Source: Alloprevotella rava
GTDB lineage: Bacteria; Bacteroidota; Bacteroidia; Bacteroidales; Bacteroidaceae
DNA length: 42,403 bases
Direction of reading: 5' to 3'
NCBI RefSeq assembly: GCF_014195585.1
Contig: NZ_JACICA010000015.1
Location: 1 to 42,403 of the forward strand
Under the pieces are notes generated by a model. That model saw only the letters and a list, made by a program, of their open reading frames with translations. It was not told where the DNA came from and searched no databases. A program made the translations under genes and the position numbers. Below, in pieces: positions 35,601 to 42,403 of this stretch (positions are counted from its first letter, which is position 1; each line of letters starts with the position of its first letter).

Positions 35601-35889
35601 CGCTAACAGAGAACGAAGTAAGTTTTTCCTTTACTTTTTCGAGGAAGGCATCATCCTGCTGTTGAGAGAGCGCATACAGATATTGCAGTATGCGTTCTTT
35701 CATTTCTGCTGTTGCTTTGTTTGTAAAGGTTATAGCCAAGATGCGACGATGGGCATTGATAGCGTAAGAAGGGATATGGTAGGCTCCAATAGTTGCATGA
35801 AGTTCAGCTACCAAGTCGGCTACATATTCTGCTGCCAATGTAAATGTCTTTCCAGAGCCAGCAGAGGCATTATTCACTGTTAGATACAT
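32686..35889 (-). CDS. AddA-like UvrD/REP helicase-nuclease
   Basis: A 1,067-residue SF1A helicase with a C-terminal nuclease, the AddA/RecB counterpart of the next gene. Helicase motifs in order: Walker A ASAGSGKT (Lys14), ITFTNKATAEMKERI (Ia), ILIDEFQDTAKTQWN (II), VGDIKQSIYRWNGGDW (III), ILTIHKSKGLEFHSVFI (V) and AYVAFTRPRYNLFLW (VI). The nuclease shows RADRIMTRG and IIIDFKFAQ with LQVQGYMKLL. Both subunits thus appear to carry a nuclease, as in AddAB rather than RecBCD. It is the first gene of the four-gene minus-strand cluster and is divergent from hemW. Confidence 0.9.
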   Translation of the reverse strand: MYLTVNNASAGSGKTFTLAAEYVADLVAELHATIGAYHIPSYAINAHRRILAITFTNKATAEMKERILQYLYALSQQQDDAFLEKVKEKLTSFSVSVSDQQIAAFTRKALIDILHDYNQFHVITIDSFFQKLLSSLARELNLPANLKVDINNNEAIEEAVDLLLRDPEPSELGWLKNYINQRNADAQNWNIAEEIKKFSYKNLLLEDYQLLPDTEKAFIADNAKMNDFIKSLRKILRDIGEQFNNTLQQIKDEFEASLEEHSNSRSIKPYFKNMPKAPKEGMEKILNGDARLLLKKAQDNAELCSLETNFIEQLNELEKARKEYEELSSTIALMLKNLSPLRLLNAIEKKLDIVNQEHNRFLLTKTKLLFHTFIDDQDAPFIFEKTGNLYKHILIDEFQDTAKTQWNNICHLLLNSMSEGNTNLIVGDIKQSIYRWNGGDWRLLMNMSKDPKLALLGEIKTETLNDNYRSKSNIVHFNNKFFIEAAKQLDEESNTTLLREIYTKETTHQIPKKGKGGYVYACISEEKETPAFSDEEFSLSAQMHKLHQAGVAWKDMCILIRKRNDAAKIIENITDIEFVSDEAFALGSSLGVQLIIHLLRILDNEEDTAAIYFVIKAYEEYILQAEPSHSNKLEDLPKDFSSDIDYLRKMPLYELILRLIEIFQLDKLKEGSTYLLSFLDQTLDYISTNPHTINSFLRKWENALQSKSIPSSKVDAVRILTIHKSKGLEFHSVFIPDCTWELGTTNSDHRSFLWWDNPFIRKENMPHIPITPSSQAKNSKFKTQYEEEMNQRHVDNLNLAYVAFTRPRYNLFLWANTKGKKTNDDMGLLLASTLKALYDTDSIELQNEEAPLTHEQIESLSIYEIGTPEVPKMKATQKVEKSDNPFVYTPEEKSIFFKTFPARLSFRQSNDSLEFMTELQGEDTSKFKIMDRGKIFHRIMQNIKVAEDMPKSIKHLSQLGIISEGEIEKLQNQFTEYLSAHPEWFDGSWNVFTETTLLKSGNAEHRADRIMTRGNETIIIDFKFAQKEEKKHILQVQGYMKLLKEIRPQVKGYLWYVDKGLTIPVEL

Positions 35890-35969
35890 AACACAAGTCT
35901 TTTATGCGAATTTAGCTGTTTTTTTCTTTTTACCTAAAAAAAGCAGTAATTTAGACGAAAATTTTATCC

Positions 35970-37064
35970 ATGTCAGGACTATATATACACGTTCCTTTTT
36001 GCAGTAAGCGTTGCATTTATTGTGACTTCTATTCCACTACTTTAGGAAGGGATTTGCGCCAGCAGTACACGGATGCGCTTTGTCGGGAATTGAAACTCTA
36101 TCGTGGTGAGGAGCTTTCTACTATCTACTTGGGTGGTGGCACTCCCTCGCAGTTAACGTTCCTGCAATTATCGCAGATTTTTGAAACGATCCATCATAAC
36201 TTCTCTCTCGTGCCTGATGCTGAAATAACGATGGAGACTAATCCCGATGATGTCACGCAGGAGTTTATCGTAGAGCTTGCCCGTTTGGGCGTGAATCGCA
36301 TTAGTTTGGGGATTCAGACATTCAATGATGAGCGTTTGAAATTCTTAAATAGGCGCCATACAGCCCAAGAGGCTATTCAGGCCGTTGAGCGGATTGATAG
36401 CGTGGGGATAAAGAATATCAGTGTTGATCTTATCTATGGGCTTCCTAATGAGACGCTGGAGGAATGGAGAGGGAATGTACAATTGGCTTTGTCGCTCCCC
36501 ATTACGCACCTTTCGAGCTATTGCTTGATGATAGAGGAGGGTACTGCACTCTTCAAACTCTGGGAGAAAGGGCAGGTAAAAGAGGTGGAGGAAGAGATGG
36601 AACTCTCGATGTTTCAAACCTTGATAGAAATGACCGAACGTGAAGGTTTTGAGCACTACGAGATTTCTAATTTTGCGCGTGCGGGCTTTCATTCCCAACA
36701 CAATTCTAGGTATTGGCAAGGCTTGCCGTACATTGGCAGTGGACCAGGGGCACATGGTTTTGATGGGCGTACACGTCGCAGCAATAACGCCGATTTGCGG
36801 GCTTATATTGCTGCACCTGGACTTCCCCCTCATTCGGTTGAAAACTTAACGGAGGAGGAGCGCTTTGAGGAACTTGTCTTCACGCGTATGCGGATGATGC
36901 AAGGGCTCAACCTGCAGGAGGTGCCTTCTGATAAGCGTCAGCAGCTTCTGCTACGGGCTAAGCCGTTTATAGATAAGGGTAATTTGGAATGTGTCAATAA
37001 TCATTTACGCCTCACGCGTTCTGGGATTTTTATCTCCGACTATATTTTCTCCAACCTTATATAA
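35970..37064 (+). CDS. hemW: Radical SAM heme chaperone HemW
   Basis: A 364-residue radical SAM protein of the HemW/HemN family. The cluster motif CSKRCIYCDF (Cys11, Cys15, Cys18) comes right at the N-terminus. Next are STIYLGGGTPSQL, ITMETNPDDV, GVNRISLGIQTFND and YGLPNETLEEW, and a C-terminal HemN-type region with GSGPGAHGF. It lacks the N-terminal extension of true oxygen-independent coproporphyrinogen oxidases, which favours the heme-chaperone role. It is a single gene, divergent from the AddA-like gene (80-bp gap) and convergent with the transketolase gene. Confidence 0.92.
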   Translation: MSGLYIHVPFCSKRCIYCDFYSTTLGRDLRQQYTDALCRELKLYRGEELSTIYLGGGTPSQLTFLQLSQIFETIHHNFSLVPDAEITMETNPDDVTQEFIVELARLGVNRISLGIQTFNDERLKFLNRRHTAQEAIQAVERIDSVGIKNISVDLIYGLPNETLEEWRGNVQLALSLPITHLSSYCLMIEEGTALFKLWEKGQVKEVEEEMELSMFQTLIEMTEREGFEHYEISNFARAGFHSQHNSRYWQGLPYIGSGPGAHGFDGRTRRSNNADLRAYIAAPGLPPHSVENLTEEERFEELVFTRMRMMQGLNLQEVPSDKRQQLLLRAKPFIDKGNLECVNNHLRLTRSGIFISDYIFSNLI

Positions 37065-37065
37065 T

Positions 37066-37122
37066 AACACAGCACATGGGTTTTATACAACCTCGTCGGA
37101 GGTATGTCCCATGTGCTGTGTT
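37066..37122. terminator. Bidirectional hairpin terminator hemW / tkt
   Basis: AACACAGCACATGGG (37066-37080) pairs perfectly with CCCATGTGCTGTGTT (37108-37122). A smaller CCTC/GAGG hairpin lies in the loop. The repeat starts 2 bp after the hemW stop and ends 20 bp before the convergent transketolase stop. Confidence 0.75.
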
Positions 37123-37142
37123 GTGTTTATGGATCTACTAAC

Positions 37143-39164
37143 TTATTGTTTCAAGAAGTCGACGATTTCTTTATAAATATGTTCGGGCGTAAAACCTAAT
37201 TTCTCATCGAGCACTTTGTACGGAGCACTAAAGCCAAAGCTGCTCAGTCCGTGAATGCGACCTTCTGGGCCTACAAGACCTTCCATTGTGACGGGCAAGC
37301 CTGCTGTCAAAGCAAATGTCTTCACATTCTTGGGGAGCAGTTCTTCTTGATATTCTTTAGATTGCTGACGGAAGAGGCCTTCACTGGGGCAGCTCACTAC
37401 GCGGGCTTTGATGCCCTCTTTTTGGAGCAGCTGCTGAGTGTCACACAAGGTGCCAACTTCTGAACCGCTAGCCACAAGGACAACGTCGGGATTGGCTTCT
37501 TTGATGGCTTCAAAGGCGCCTTTCTGAGCTTGTGTGTAGTCGGTTCCTGCTGGAAGGTCGCGCACATCTTGGCGACTAAAGATGAGAGCCGTAGGCGTGT
37601 CTGTATTTTCCATTGCCATCTTCCAGCACTGCGTGTTTTCTTGATTATCGCAAGGGCGCAGAACGCGCACGCTGTCTTTGCCGTGATGGTTGTTCAGTTT
37701 CTCCATCAGGCGGATCTGTGCTTCCTGCTCCACAGGTTCGTGAGTGGGACCATCTTCGCCCACGCGGAAGGCATCGTGCGACCAAATGAACTTCACTGGG
37801 ATTTCCATTAAGGCAGCCATGCGTATGGCGGGCTTCATATAGTCGGAGAAAACGAAGAATGTGCCCATTGCTGTGATGATACCGCCATGGAGCATCATAC
37901 CGATGCAGATACAAGCCATCGACAATTCGCTAACGCCTGCTTGGAAGAAGCCTCCAGCAAAGTTGGTGCGGGAGATTTCCGTGGTGTGTGCCAAGAAGCC
38001 GTCAGTTTTGTCGGAATTGCACAAGTCGGCAGAACTAACGATCATATTGGGGACGTGTTCGGAGAGCATTGCGAGGATGGTCTTCGAACCATTGCGCGTT
38101 GCCGAGTTGGCTTTGTGCTCTATTTCGTCCCATGGCAACTGAGGAAGGCGGTTGGCAAACCAGTCGGCTTGCAACTGTGCTTTAGCTGGATTCTCTGTTG
38201 CCCATGCCTGTTCTTCTGCGCGCAGGTTGCGTACCTCTTTGCGCAGTTCTTCGAGGCGTTCGGCATACATTTTTTCCACTGCTGGTCTCACCTGGAAGGG
38301 GGTTTCAACATCAGCAGATAGATTCTTGAGTGTCTGTAGATAGTTGTCGCCACCAAGGGGAGCACCATGAGTTTGGCAGCATTTTTCGTAGCTACTGCCA
38401 TCGGCTTTTCTCGCACCTTTTCCCATCACCGTATGACCAATGATGAGGGTGGGGCGTTGGTTTTCTTTGTTGGCTTGGGTCAGGGCTTCGCGAATCTGTA
38501 CGGGGGCGTTGCCGTCAATCTCAATAACGTTCCAGTTCCACGCTTGATATTTCAAAGCTGTGTCTTCGCTAATGACATCGCTCGTAGGAGTGGATAGCTG
38601 AATGTCGTTGGAGTCGTAGAACATGATGAGGTTATCCAAGCCCAAGTGACCTGCAATGCGTCCTGCACCCTGTGAGATTTCCTCTTGGATACCGCCGTCG
38701 GAGATGAAAGCATAGATCTTTTCACGCTTGAAACCTGGGTTGCCTGTGCGCGCATAGAGGGCTTTAGCTGCAATGGCTGCACCCACGGCATAAGTGTGAC
38801 CTTGTCCCAATGGGCCGCTGGTGTTTTCGATGCCGCGTTCTACACAGCGTTCGGGGTGACCTGCTGTGGGAGAGTCCCACTGGCGGAATTGCTTGAGCTC
38901 GTCCATCGTGAAGCGGCCGCAAAGCATCAGCTGAGCATAGAGCATCGGCGACATGTGGCCAGGGTCAAGGAAGAAACGATCGCGACATTCCCAAGAGGGG
39001 CAATCGGGGTCGAACTTGAGGAATTCTGAATACAGAACATTGATGAAGTCAGCACCACCCATGGCACCTCCAGGGTGTCCTGATTTTGCTTTCTCTACCA
39101 TGGCTGCAACAAGCACGCGGATGTTGTCAGCTGCTTCTGTAAGAAGTTGAGATGTATGTTCCAT
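37143..39164 (-). CDS. tkt: Transketolase
   Basis: A 673-residue thiamine-diphosphate enzyme of the non-oxidative pentose phosphate pathway that moves two-carbon ketol units between sugar phosphates. The N-terminal domain has KSGHPGGAMGGADF, GPLGQGHTYAVGAA and the Mg/ThDP motif in the form ISDGGIQEE ... LIMFYDSND. The middle domain carries FVFSDYMKPAIR and SHDAFRVGEDGPTHEPVEQ. The C-terminal part includes GSEVGTLCDTQ. The ATG at 39164 is chosen over the one 12 codons upstream because it fits the family N-terminus and a promoter element lies between them. Its GC content is higher than that of the genes to its left. Confidence 0.96.
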   Translation of the reverse strand: MEHTSQLLTEAADNIRVLVAAMVEKAKSGHPGGAMGGADFINVLYSEFLKFDPDCPSWECRDRFFLDPGHMSPMLYAQLMLCGRFTMDELKQFRQWDSPTAGHPERCVERGIENTSGPLGQGHTYAVGAAIAAKALYARTGNPGFKREKIYAFISDGGIQEEISQGAGRIAGHLGLDNLIMFYDSNDIQLSTPTSDVISEDTALKYQAWNWNVIEIDGNAPVQIREALTQANKENQRPTLIIGHTVMGKGARKADGSSYEKCCQTHGAPLGGDNYLQTLKNLSADVETPFQVRPAVEKMYAERLEELRKEVRNLRAEEQAWATENPAKAQLQADWFANRLPQLPWDEIEHKANSATRNGSKTILAMLSEHVPNMIVSSADLCNSDKTDGFLAHTTEISRTNFAGGFFQAGVSELSMACICIGMMLHGGIITAMGTFFVFSDYMKPAIRMAALMEIPVKFIWSHDAFRVGEDGPTHEPVEQEAQIRLMEKLNNHHGKDSVRVLRPCDNQENTQCWKMAMENTDTPTALIFSRQDVRDLPAGTDYTQAQKGAFEAIKEANPDVVLVASGSEVGTLCDTQQLLQKEGIKARVVSCPSEGLFRQQSKEYQEELLPKNVKTFALTAGLPVTMEGLVGPEGRIHGLSSFGFSAPYKVLDEKLGFTPEHIYKEIVDFLKQ

Positions 39165-39197
39165 TTTCGCTATTAGGTGTTTGTTTATAGATGTGAG

Positions 39198-39205
39198 CAA
39201 AGTTA
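39198..39205 (-). promoter_or_regulatory. tkt: -7 element for tkt
   Basis: The minus strand reads TAACTTTG, an exact TAnnTTTG match, 33 bp before the ATG at 39164. The -33 box is not clear. A transcript from here would begin near 39192 and exclude the upstream alternative start at 39200. Confidence 0.5.
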
Positions 39206-39262
39206 CAACTTTTTACTCATTTTTCCTCACTTTTCCTGCTATTTCTAAGGTGTCGCTGCTAC

Positions 39263-41845
39263 TTATTTTTTCACATCTTCCTCGTCGGTCGCTTTTTCGC
39301 GTGCCTGATGAGGCGTTTCCTCGTGGGCTAAATCTTCGGTGATAGTAACTTTCAGCTCGCCTTCTCCCACATCGAAGCGAATGGTGCGAGCGGCCTGATT
39401 CTCGGTGCTTTCGAGGAGCAAATCACATAGGCGATCTTCCACATTTGTTCGTATGGCGCGTTTCAGTGAGCGGACTCCATATTGTGCATCAAAGCCTTTC
39501 TCCACCACGTAGTCCATTGCGGCTGTGGACAGATCGAGATGAAGGTTCATGGGGGCTATTCGCTTGTTTAAGAGGTCTAATTCTATCTTGGCAATCTTCT
39601 GTGCATCAGTCTTTTCTAACTGCTTAAACATAATGATGTCGTCCAGACGATTGAGGAATTCTGGTAAAAATTGGCGTTGCAGGGCTTTCTTTACAATTGT
39701 TTCTGCATATTGGTGATTGTTTTTGCCCACTTCGCCCGCATGGAAGCCGATGCCTTGTCCAAATTCGCGGATTTGGCGCGTGCCAGTGTTAGAGGTCATG
39801 ATGATGATCGTATTGCGAAAGTCCACCGTTACACCGTTGCCGTCGGTCATGCGCCCTTCGTCCATCACTTGCAGAAGTGTGTTGAAGACGTCGGAGTGTG
39901 CTTTTTCGATTTCATCAAGAAGAATCACCGAATATGGGTGGCGGCGCACTTTCTCTGTCAGTTGTCCGCCTTCTTCGTAGCCCACATATCCCGGAGGAGC
40001 GCCAACGAGTCGGCTGGTGGAATATTTCTCGCCATATTCACTCATATCAATGCGAATGAGCGAATCCTTGCGGCCAAACATCTGTTCGGCTAAGCATTTC
40101 ACCAGATAGGTCTTACCAACGCCTGTAGGGCCCACAAAGAGGAATGTTCCCACGGGGCGGTCGTGCCCCCTCAAGCCCATGCGGTTGCGCGTGATGGCGC
40201 GCACGAGCTTCTCTATGGCGGTGTCCTGTGCCACTACGCGACTGTTCAGTTCGTCTTTCATACCTTTCAGGCGCGTTGCTTCGCTTTGTGCCACGCGCTG
40301 TACGGGCACTCCGCTAATGTCGCTCACCACGTTGGCAATATCGTCCTCTGTGATGGTCTGACGATATGTTTTTTGCTCTGCAAGCCACTGGCGATTGCGT
40401 TTGTTCAGCTGTGTTTGGAGTTGTACGGACTCATCGCGATAGCGGGCAGCACGTTCGTAGTCCTGCGCCTTAGCGGCTTTATCTTTCTGTTGCTTCAATT
40501 CGGCTATTTTCTGCTCCATAGCAACGATGTCTGCCGGCACATTGAGTTCAAGTAGGTGTTTCCGACTTCCGGCCTCGTCAAGGGCATCAATGGCTTTGTC
40601 GGGGAGTGAGCGGTCGGTGATGTAGCGTTCCGTTAGGTGCACACACGCTGTTAGGGCCTCCGTGGTGTAGGTCACATTGTGGTGCTCCTCGTAGCGGTCT
40701 TTTATGTTGTTGAGGATTTGCAGGGTCTCTTCGGCGGAGGTGGGTTCGAGGAGTACTGATTGGAAGCGACGGGCTAGAGCTCCGTCCTTCTCGATGATTT
40801 TGCGATACTCATTGGTGGTGGTGGCGCCGATACATTGCACTTCTCCGCGCGCTAAGGTGGGTTTTAGGATGTTGGCGGCGTCCAAACTGCCTGGGGCTGA
40901 ACCAGCACCGATAATGGTGTGGATCTCGTCGATAAAGAGCACTATTTTGGGATGGGCGTTGAGCTCTTTTATCAAGCGACGGAGGCGTTCTTCAAACTGT
41001 CCGCGGAATTGTGTGCCGGCCACAATCGAGGCCATATCGAGGGCTATGATGCGTTTGTCCTGAAGCAGGCGAGGCACTTTGTGGGAGGCGATGAGTTGCG
41101 ACAGGCCTTCCACGATGGCACTCTTGCCCACACCGGGTTCGCCGATGATAATGGGGTTGTTCTTCTTTCTACGCGACAGAATCTGTGCCACACGCAAGAT
41201 TTCCTTCTCGCGGCCCACAACGGGATCTAACGCGCACTGAGCGGCTTTCTCCGTGAGGTCGGTTCCGAAATTATCGATAATCGGGGTAGGCGAGTTACTG
41301 CCATCGCTGGGCGTTTGCGTTGCATTGGCAAACTTATGCGAACGCTCTTCGCCGTCCATGGGCGGACGGGGTGGTTCGTCGTCGGAGAATCCGAACGAGC
41401 CTTCTATCTGGGGAGATTGGGGGAGGTTTTCTGTCACGATGGAATAGGTTATGTTGTATGTATTAAGAAGACTGCGCGCTGCGTTGCTCGAGTCGTGAAG
41501 GATGGCAAGGAGCAGGTGTAGTTCGTTGGCCATCTCTTCACCATAGCGACGCGCTTCGAGGAGCGTTAGCCGCAACAAACGGCGACTCTCAAGGCTCAGA
41601 ATGAGCTCGTCGGGGGGTGGGAGGGTGGACTTTTGCAGCGCGTCCAAACGGGCTGTGATTTGCTGTTTCAGCTCTTCTATAGGGCACGATAGCGACTGCA
41701 ACACTTGCATGGCTTGGTTTATCTCATCGTGGAGCAAACCGAGCAGCAGGCAGTCGGTGGAGATGTCGCTCAATGCTTTCTCCTTCATAGCCTTGCGGCA
41801 GAAGGTGAGCACCTGGGTGAGTTCTGGTGAAAGTTTGTATGTCAT
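39263..41845 (-). CDS. clpC: ATP-dependent Clp protease ATP-binding subunit, ClpC type
   Basis: An 860-residue HSP100 unfoldase that feeds proteins to ClpP or refolds them. A double Clp-N domain (residues 1-150) is followed by an acidic Pro/Ser linker. The first AAA+ domain has Walker A GEPGVGKSA, Walker B VLFIDEIHT and RGQFEERL. The middle domain is short and contains a UVR-like segment (KAAKAQDYERAARYRDESVQ) instead of the long ClpB coiled coil, which favours ClpC. The second AAA+ domain has GPTGVGKTY, SRLVGAPPGYVGY, ILLDEIEKAH and FLNRLDDIIMF. The tail is charged and ends EEDVKK. It stands alone, with about 250 bp upstream before IS debris. Confidence 0.92.
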   Translation of the reverse strand: MTYKLSPELTQVLTFCRKAMKEKALSDISTDCLLLGLLHDEINQAMQVLQSLSCPIEELKQQITARLDALQKSTLPPPDELILSLESRRLLRLTLLEARRYGEEMANELHLLLAILHDSSNAARSLLNTYNITYSIVTENLPQSPQIEGSFGFSDDEPPRPPMDGEERSHKFANATQTPSDGSNSPTPIIDNFGTDLTEKAAQCALDPVVGREKEILRVAQILSRRKKNNPIIIGEPGVGKSAIVEGLSQLIASHKVPRLLQDKRIIALDMASIVAGTQFRGQFEERLRRLIKELNAHPKIVLFIDEIHTIIGAGSAPGSLDAANILKPTLARGEVQCIGATTTNEYRKIIEKDGALARRFQSVLLEPTSAEETLQILNNIKDRYEEHHNVTYTTEALTACVHLTERYITDRSLPDKAIDALDEAGSRKHLLELNVPADIVAMEQKIAELKQQKDKAAKAQDYERAARYRDESVQLQTQLNKRNRQWLAEQKTYRQTITEDDIANVVSDISGVPVQRVAQSEATRLKGMKDELNSRVVAQDTAIEKLVRAITRNRMGLRGHDRPVGTFLFVGPTGVGKTYLVKCLAEQMFGRKDSLIRIDMSEYGEKYSTSRLVGAPPGYVGYEEGGQLTEKVRRHPYSVILLDEIEKAHSDVFNTLLQVMDEGRMTDGNGVTVDFRNTIIIMTSNTGTRQIREFGQGIGFHAGEVGKNNHQYAETIVKKALQRQFLPEFLNRLDDIIMFKQLEKTDAQKIAKIELDLLNKRIAPMNLHLDLSTAAMDYVVEKGFDAQYGVRSLKRAIRTNVEDRLCDLLLESTENQAARTIRFDVGEGELKVTITEDLAHEETPHQAREKATDEEDVKK

Positions 41846-42040
41846 AATATTATTTTCGTCTTATGTGATTAAATAAGTATAGCAAGCTTTATGCCGTTTT
41901 GTTCTTTATCCTTATTTGTCATTGCAGTTTCTGTATCTCTTCTGCTTTTATCGTTTTACTTTTGCGCTTTCTATTACTAAATATTGTTCCTTAAACAATT
42001 TGCTAATATCTGATATTCAGTAAATTAACATGCATGTTCT

Positions 42041-42071
42041 TTTGATAAATCTACAAGATTTATTATCTTTA
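42041..42071 (+). promoter_or_regulatory. Promoter-like site before the IS5-like fragment
   Basis: TTTG (42041-42044), a 19-bp spacer, then TATCTTTA (42064-42071), one base off TAnnTTTG. It overlaps an 8-bp inverted repeat ATAAATCT/AGATTTAT (42045-42052, 42056-42063). It would drive the transposase fragment starting at 42095. Confidence 0.45.
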
Positions 42072-42094
42072 TGGCAAGAAACTTGCAGATTTTT

Positions 42095-42309
42095 ATGATC
42101 AAAAAGCCCCATAATACACCTTCATTATTCAACAGCTTGTCGGACATACTGGATCAATCACATCCTCTCTGCAAATTGGCAACAAAATAGATTGGGAGAA
42201 ATTCGATACGGCTTTCCTTCCTTTATATTGTCAGAACAATGGTCGTCCGAGTAAGCCGATTCGTTTAATGTATGATTTGTTGATTCTCAAGCACCTTCGC
42301 AATCTCTCA
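42095..42309 (+). pseudogene. IS5/IS1182-like transposase fragment, frameshifted and truncated
   Basis: From the ATG at 42095 the frame reads MIKKPHNTPSLFNSLSDILD and stops at 42188-42190. A one-base shift near 42182 restores a frame reading NKIDWEKFDTAFLPLYCQNN, then GRPSKPIRLMYDLLILKHLRNLS. That is the typical N-terminal domain (DUF772-like) of IS5/IS1182-type transposases. It breaks off where an IS982 left end begins (about 42310). A single-base deletion and the insertion have therefore both inactivated it, unless a programmed shift is used. The rest, if present, lies beyond the window. Confidence 0.75.
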
Positions 42310-42403
42310 ACCCCAATTCGGGATAAGCAGTACTTCTTTTTCCTCAAAAAAAGTTTTAATAAAAACCTAAAAAGAGGATTGTTTTTTGTATATTTACTAT
42401 TGA
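42310..42403 (+). mobile_element. IS982-family insertion sequence, left end (runs off window)
   Basis: The terminus ACCCCAATTCGGGATAAG and the next ~75 bp match the left end of the intact IS982 at 14408 with only a few differences: one extra A in an A-run and three transitions over about 93 bp. The transposase start codon, about 120 bp in, would lie beyond the window edge. It has the same orientation as the copy at 14408-15576 and has inserted into the IS5-like transposase. Confidence 0.85.

Noticed and set aside
36345-36833. 162-codon open frame on the minus strand
   Set aside because: Antisense to hemW, which is intact and recognisable. No similarity was seen in the translation.
37887-38321. 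144-codon open frame on the plus strand
   Set aside because: Antisense shadow of the GC-richer transketolase gene; several such frames occur across tkt and clpC for composition reasons.
39671-40555. Plus-strand open frames of 130-140 codons
   Set aside because: Antisense to clpC, whose AAA+ motifs are unambiguous; there is no independent support.

Overview
The window reads as a segment of a Bacteroidales chromosome, probably Prevotella- or Porphyromonas-like. The evidence is the TTTG/TAnnTTTG type of promoter, a Bacteroidetes-type omega/Rpb6 subunit, DUF4293 and DUF4827 proteins, tandem deoxynucleoside kinases, an RprX/RprY-like two-component pair, a DPP5-like peptidase, and a ClpC with a UVR segment. 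Base composition is about 40% GC over most of the window and clearly higher across the transketolase and clpC genes. No rRNA, tRNA or CRISPR array was seen. Both edges lie inside insertion sequences, so the window may be a contig ended by repeats.

Layout. 1-675: transposon debris, consisting of the start of an ISL3-like transposase and two nested IS982 remnants. 676-3481 (minus): a Sfp-type phosphopantetheinyl transferase and ssb, then DUF4293, an omega-like RNA polymerase subunit and bamD. 3803-5064 (plus): two adjacent deoxynucleoside kinase paralogues, closed by a 29-bp perfect hairpin. 5191-8997 (minus): an MFS transporter downstream of a secreted DPP5-like peptidase. 9071-12565 (minus): pyrG directly abutting yidC. 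12746-14313: a Dabb-domain gene divergent from an MltF-like lytic transglycosylase. 14408-15576: an apparently intact IS982-family element.

15627-19470 (minus): pyrB-pyrI, glyA and mltG. 19600-20640: an unrecognised lipoprotein/membrane protein with a zinc ribbon. 20641-20968: an intergenic region with four hairpins in series plus a copy of a 79-bp repeat. 20969-22780: a U32 (RlhA-like) protein. 22898-25961: a DUF4827 lipoprotein and an RprX/RprY-like two-component system. 26184-35889 (minus): a tightly packed cluster of an AddA-like helicase-nuclease, an AddB-like nuclease, a B3/B4-domain protein and a large protein combining receiver-like domains with a PEP-synthase-type ATP-binding domain. 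35970-37064 (plus): hemW. 37143-41845 (minus): transketolase and clpC. 42095-42403: a frameshifted IS5-like transposase fragment cut by the left end of another IS982 copy.

Most genes are core housekeeping: pyrimidine nucleotide supply (pyrB, pyrI, pyrG, the kinases), envelope assembly (bamD, yidC, mltG, MltF-like), one-carbon and pentose metabolism, and proteostasis. The most unusual items are: (1) a 79-bp palindromic element present twice, each time just after a stop codon and in the same orientation to the upstream gene; (2) the run of hairpins at 20701-20854 beside one copy; (3) the RecBCD/AddAB-like pair translationally coupled to a B3/B4 protein and a receiver/ATP-binding fusion; and (4) direct IS982 copies that bracket 26.7 kb of core genes.
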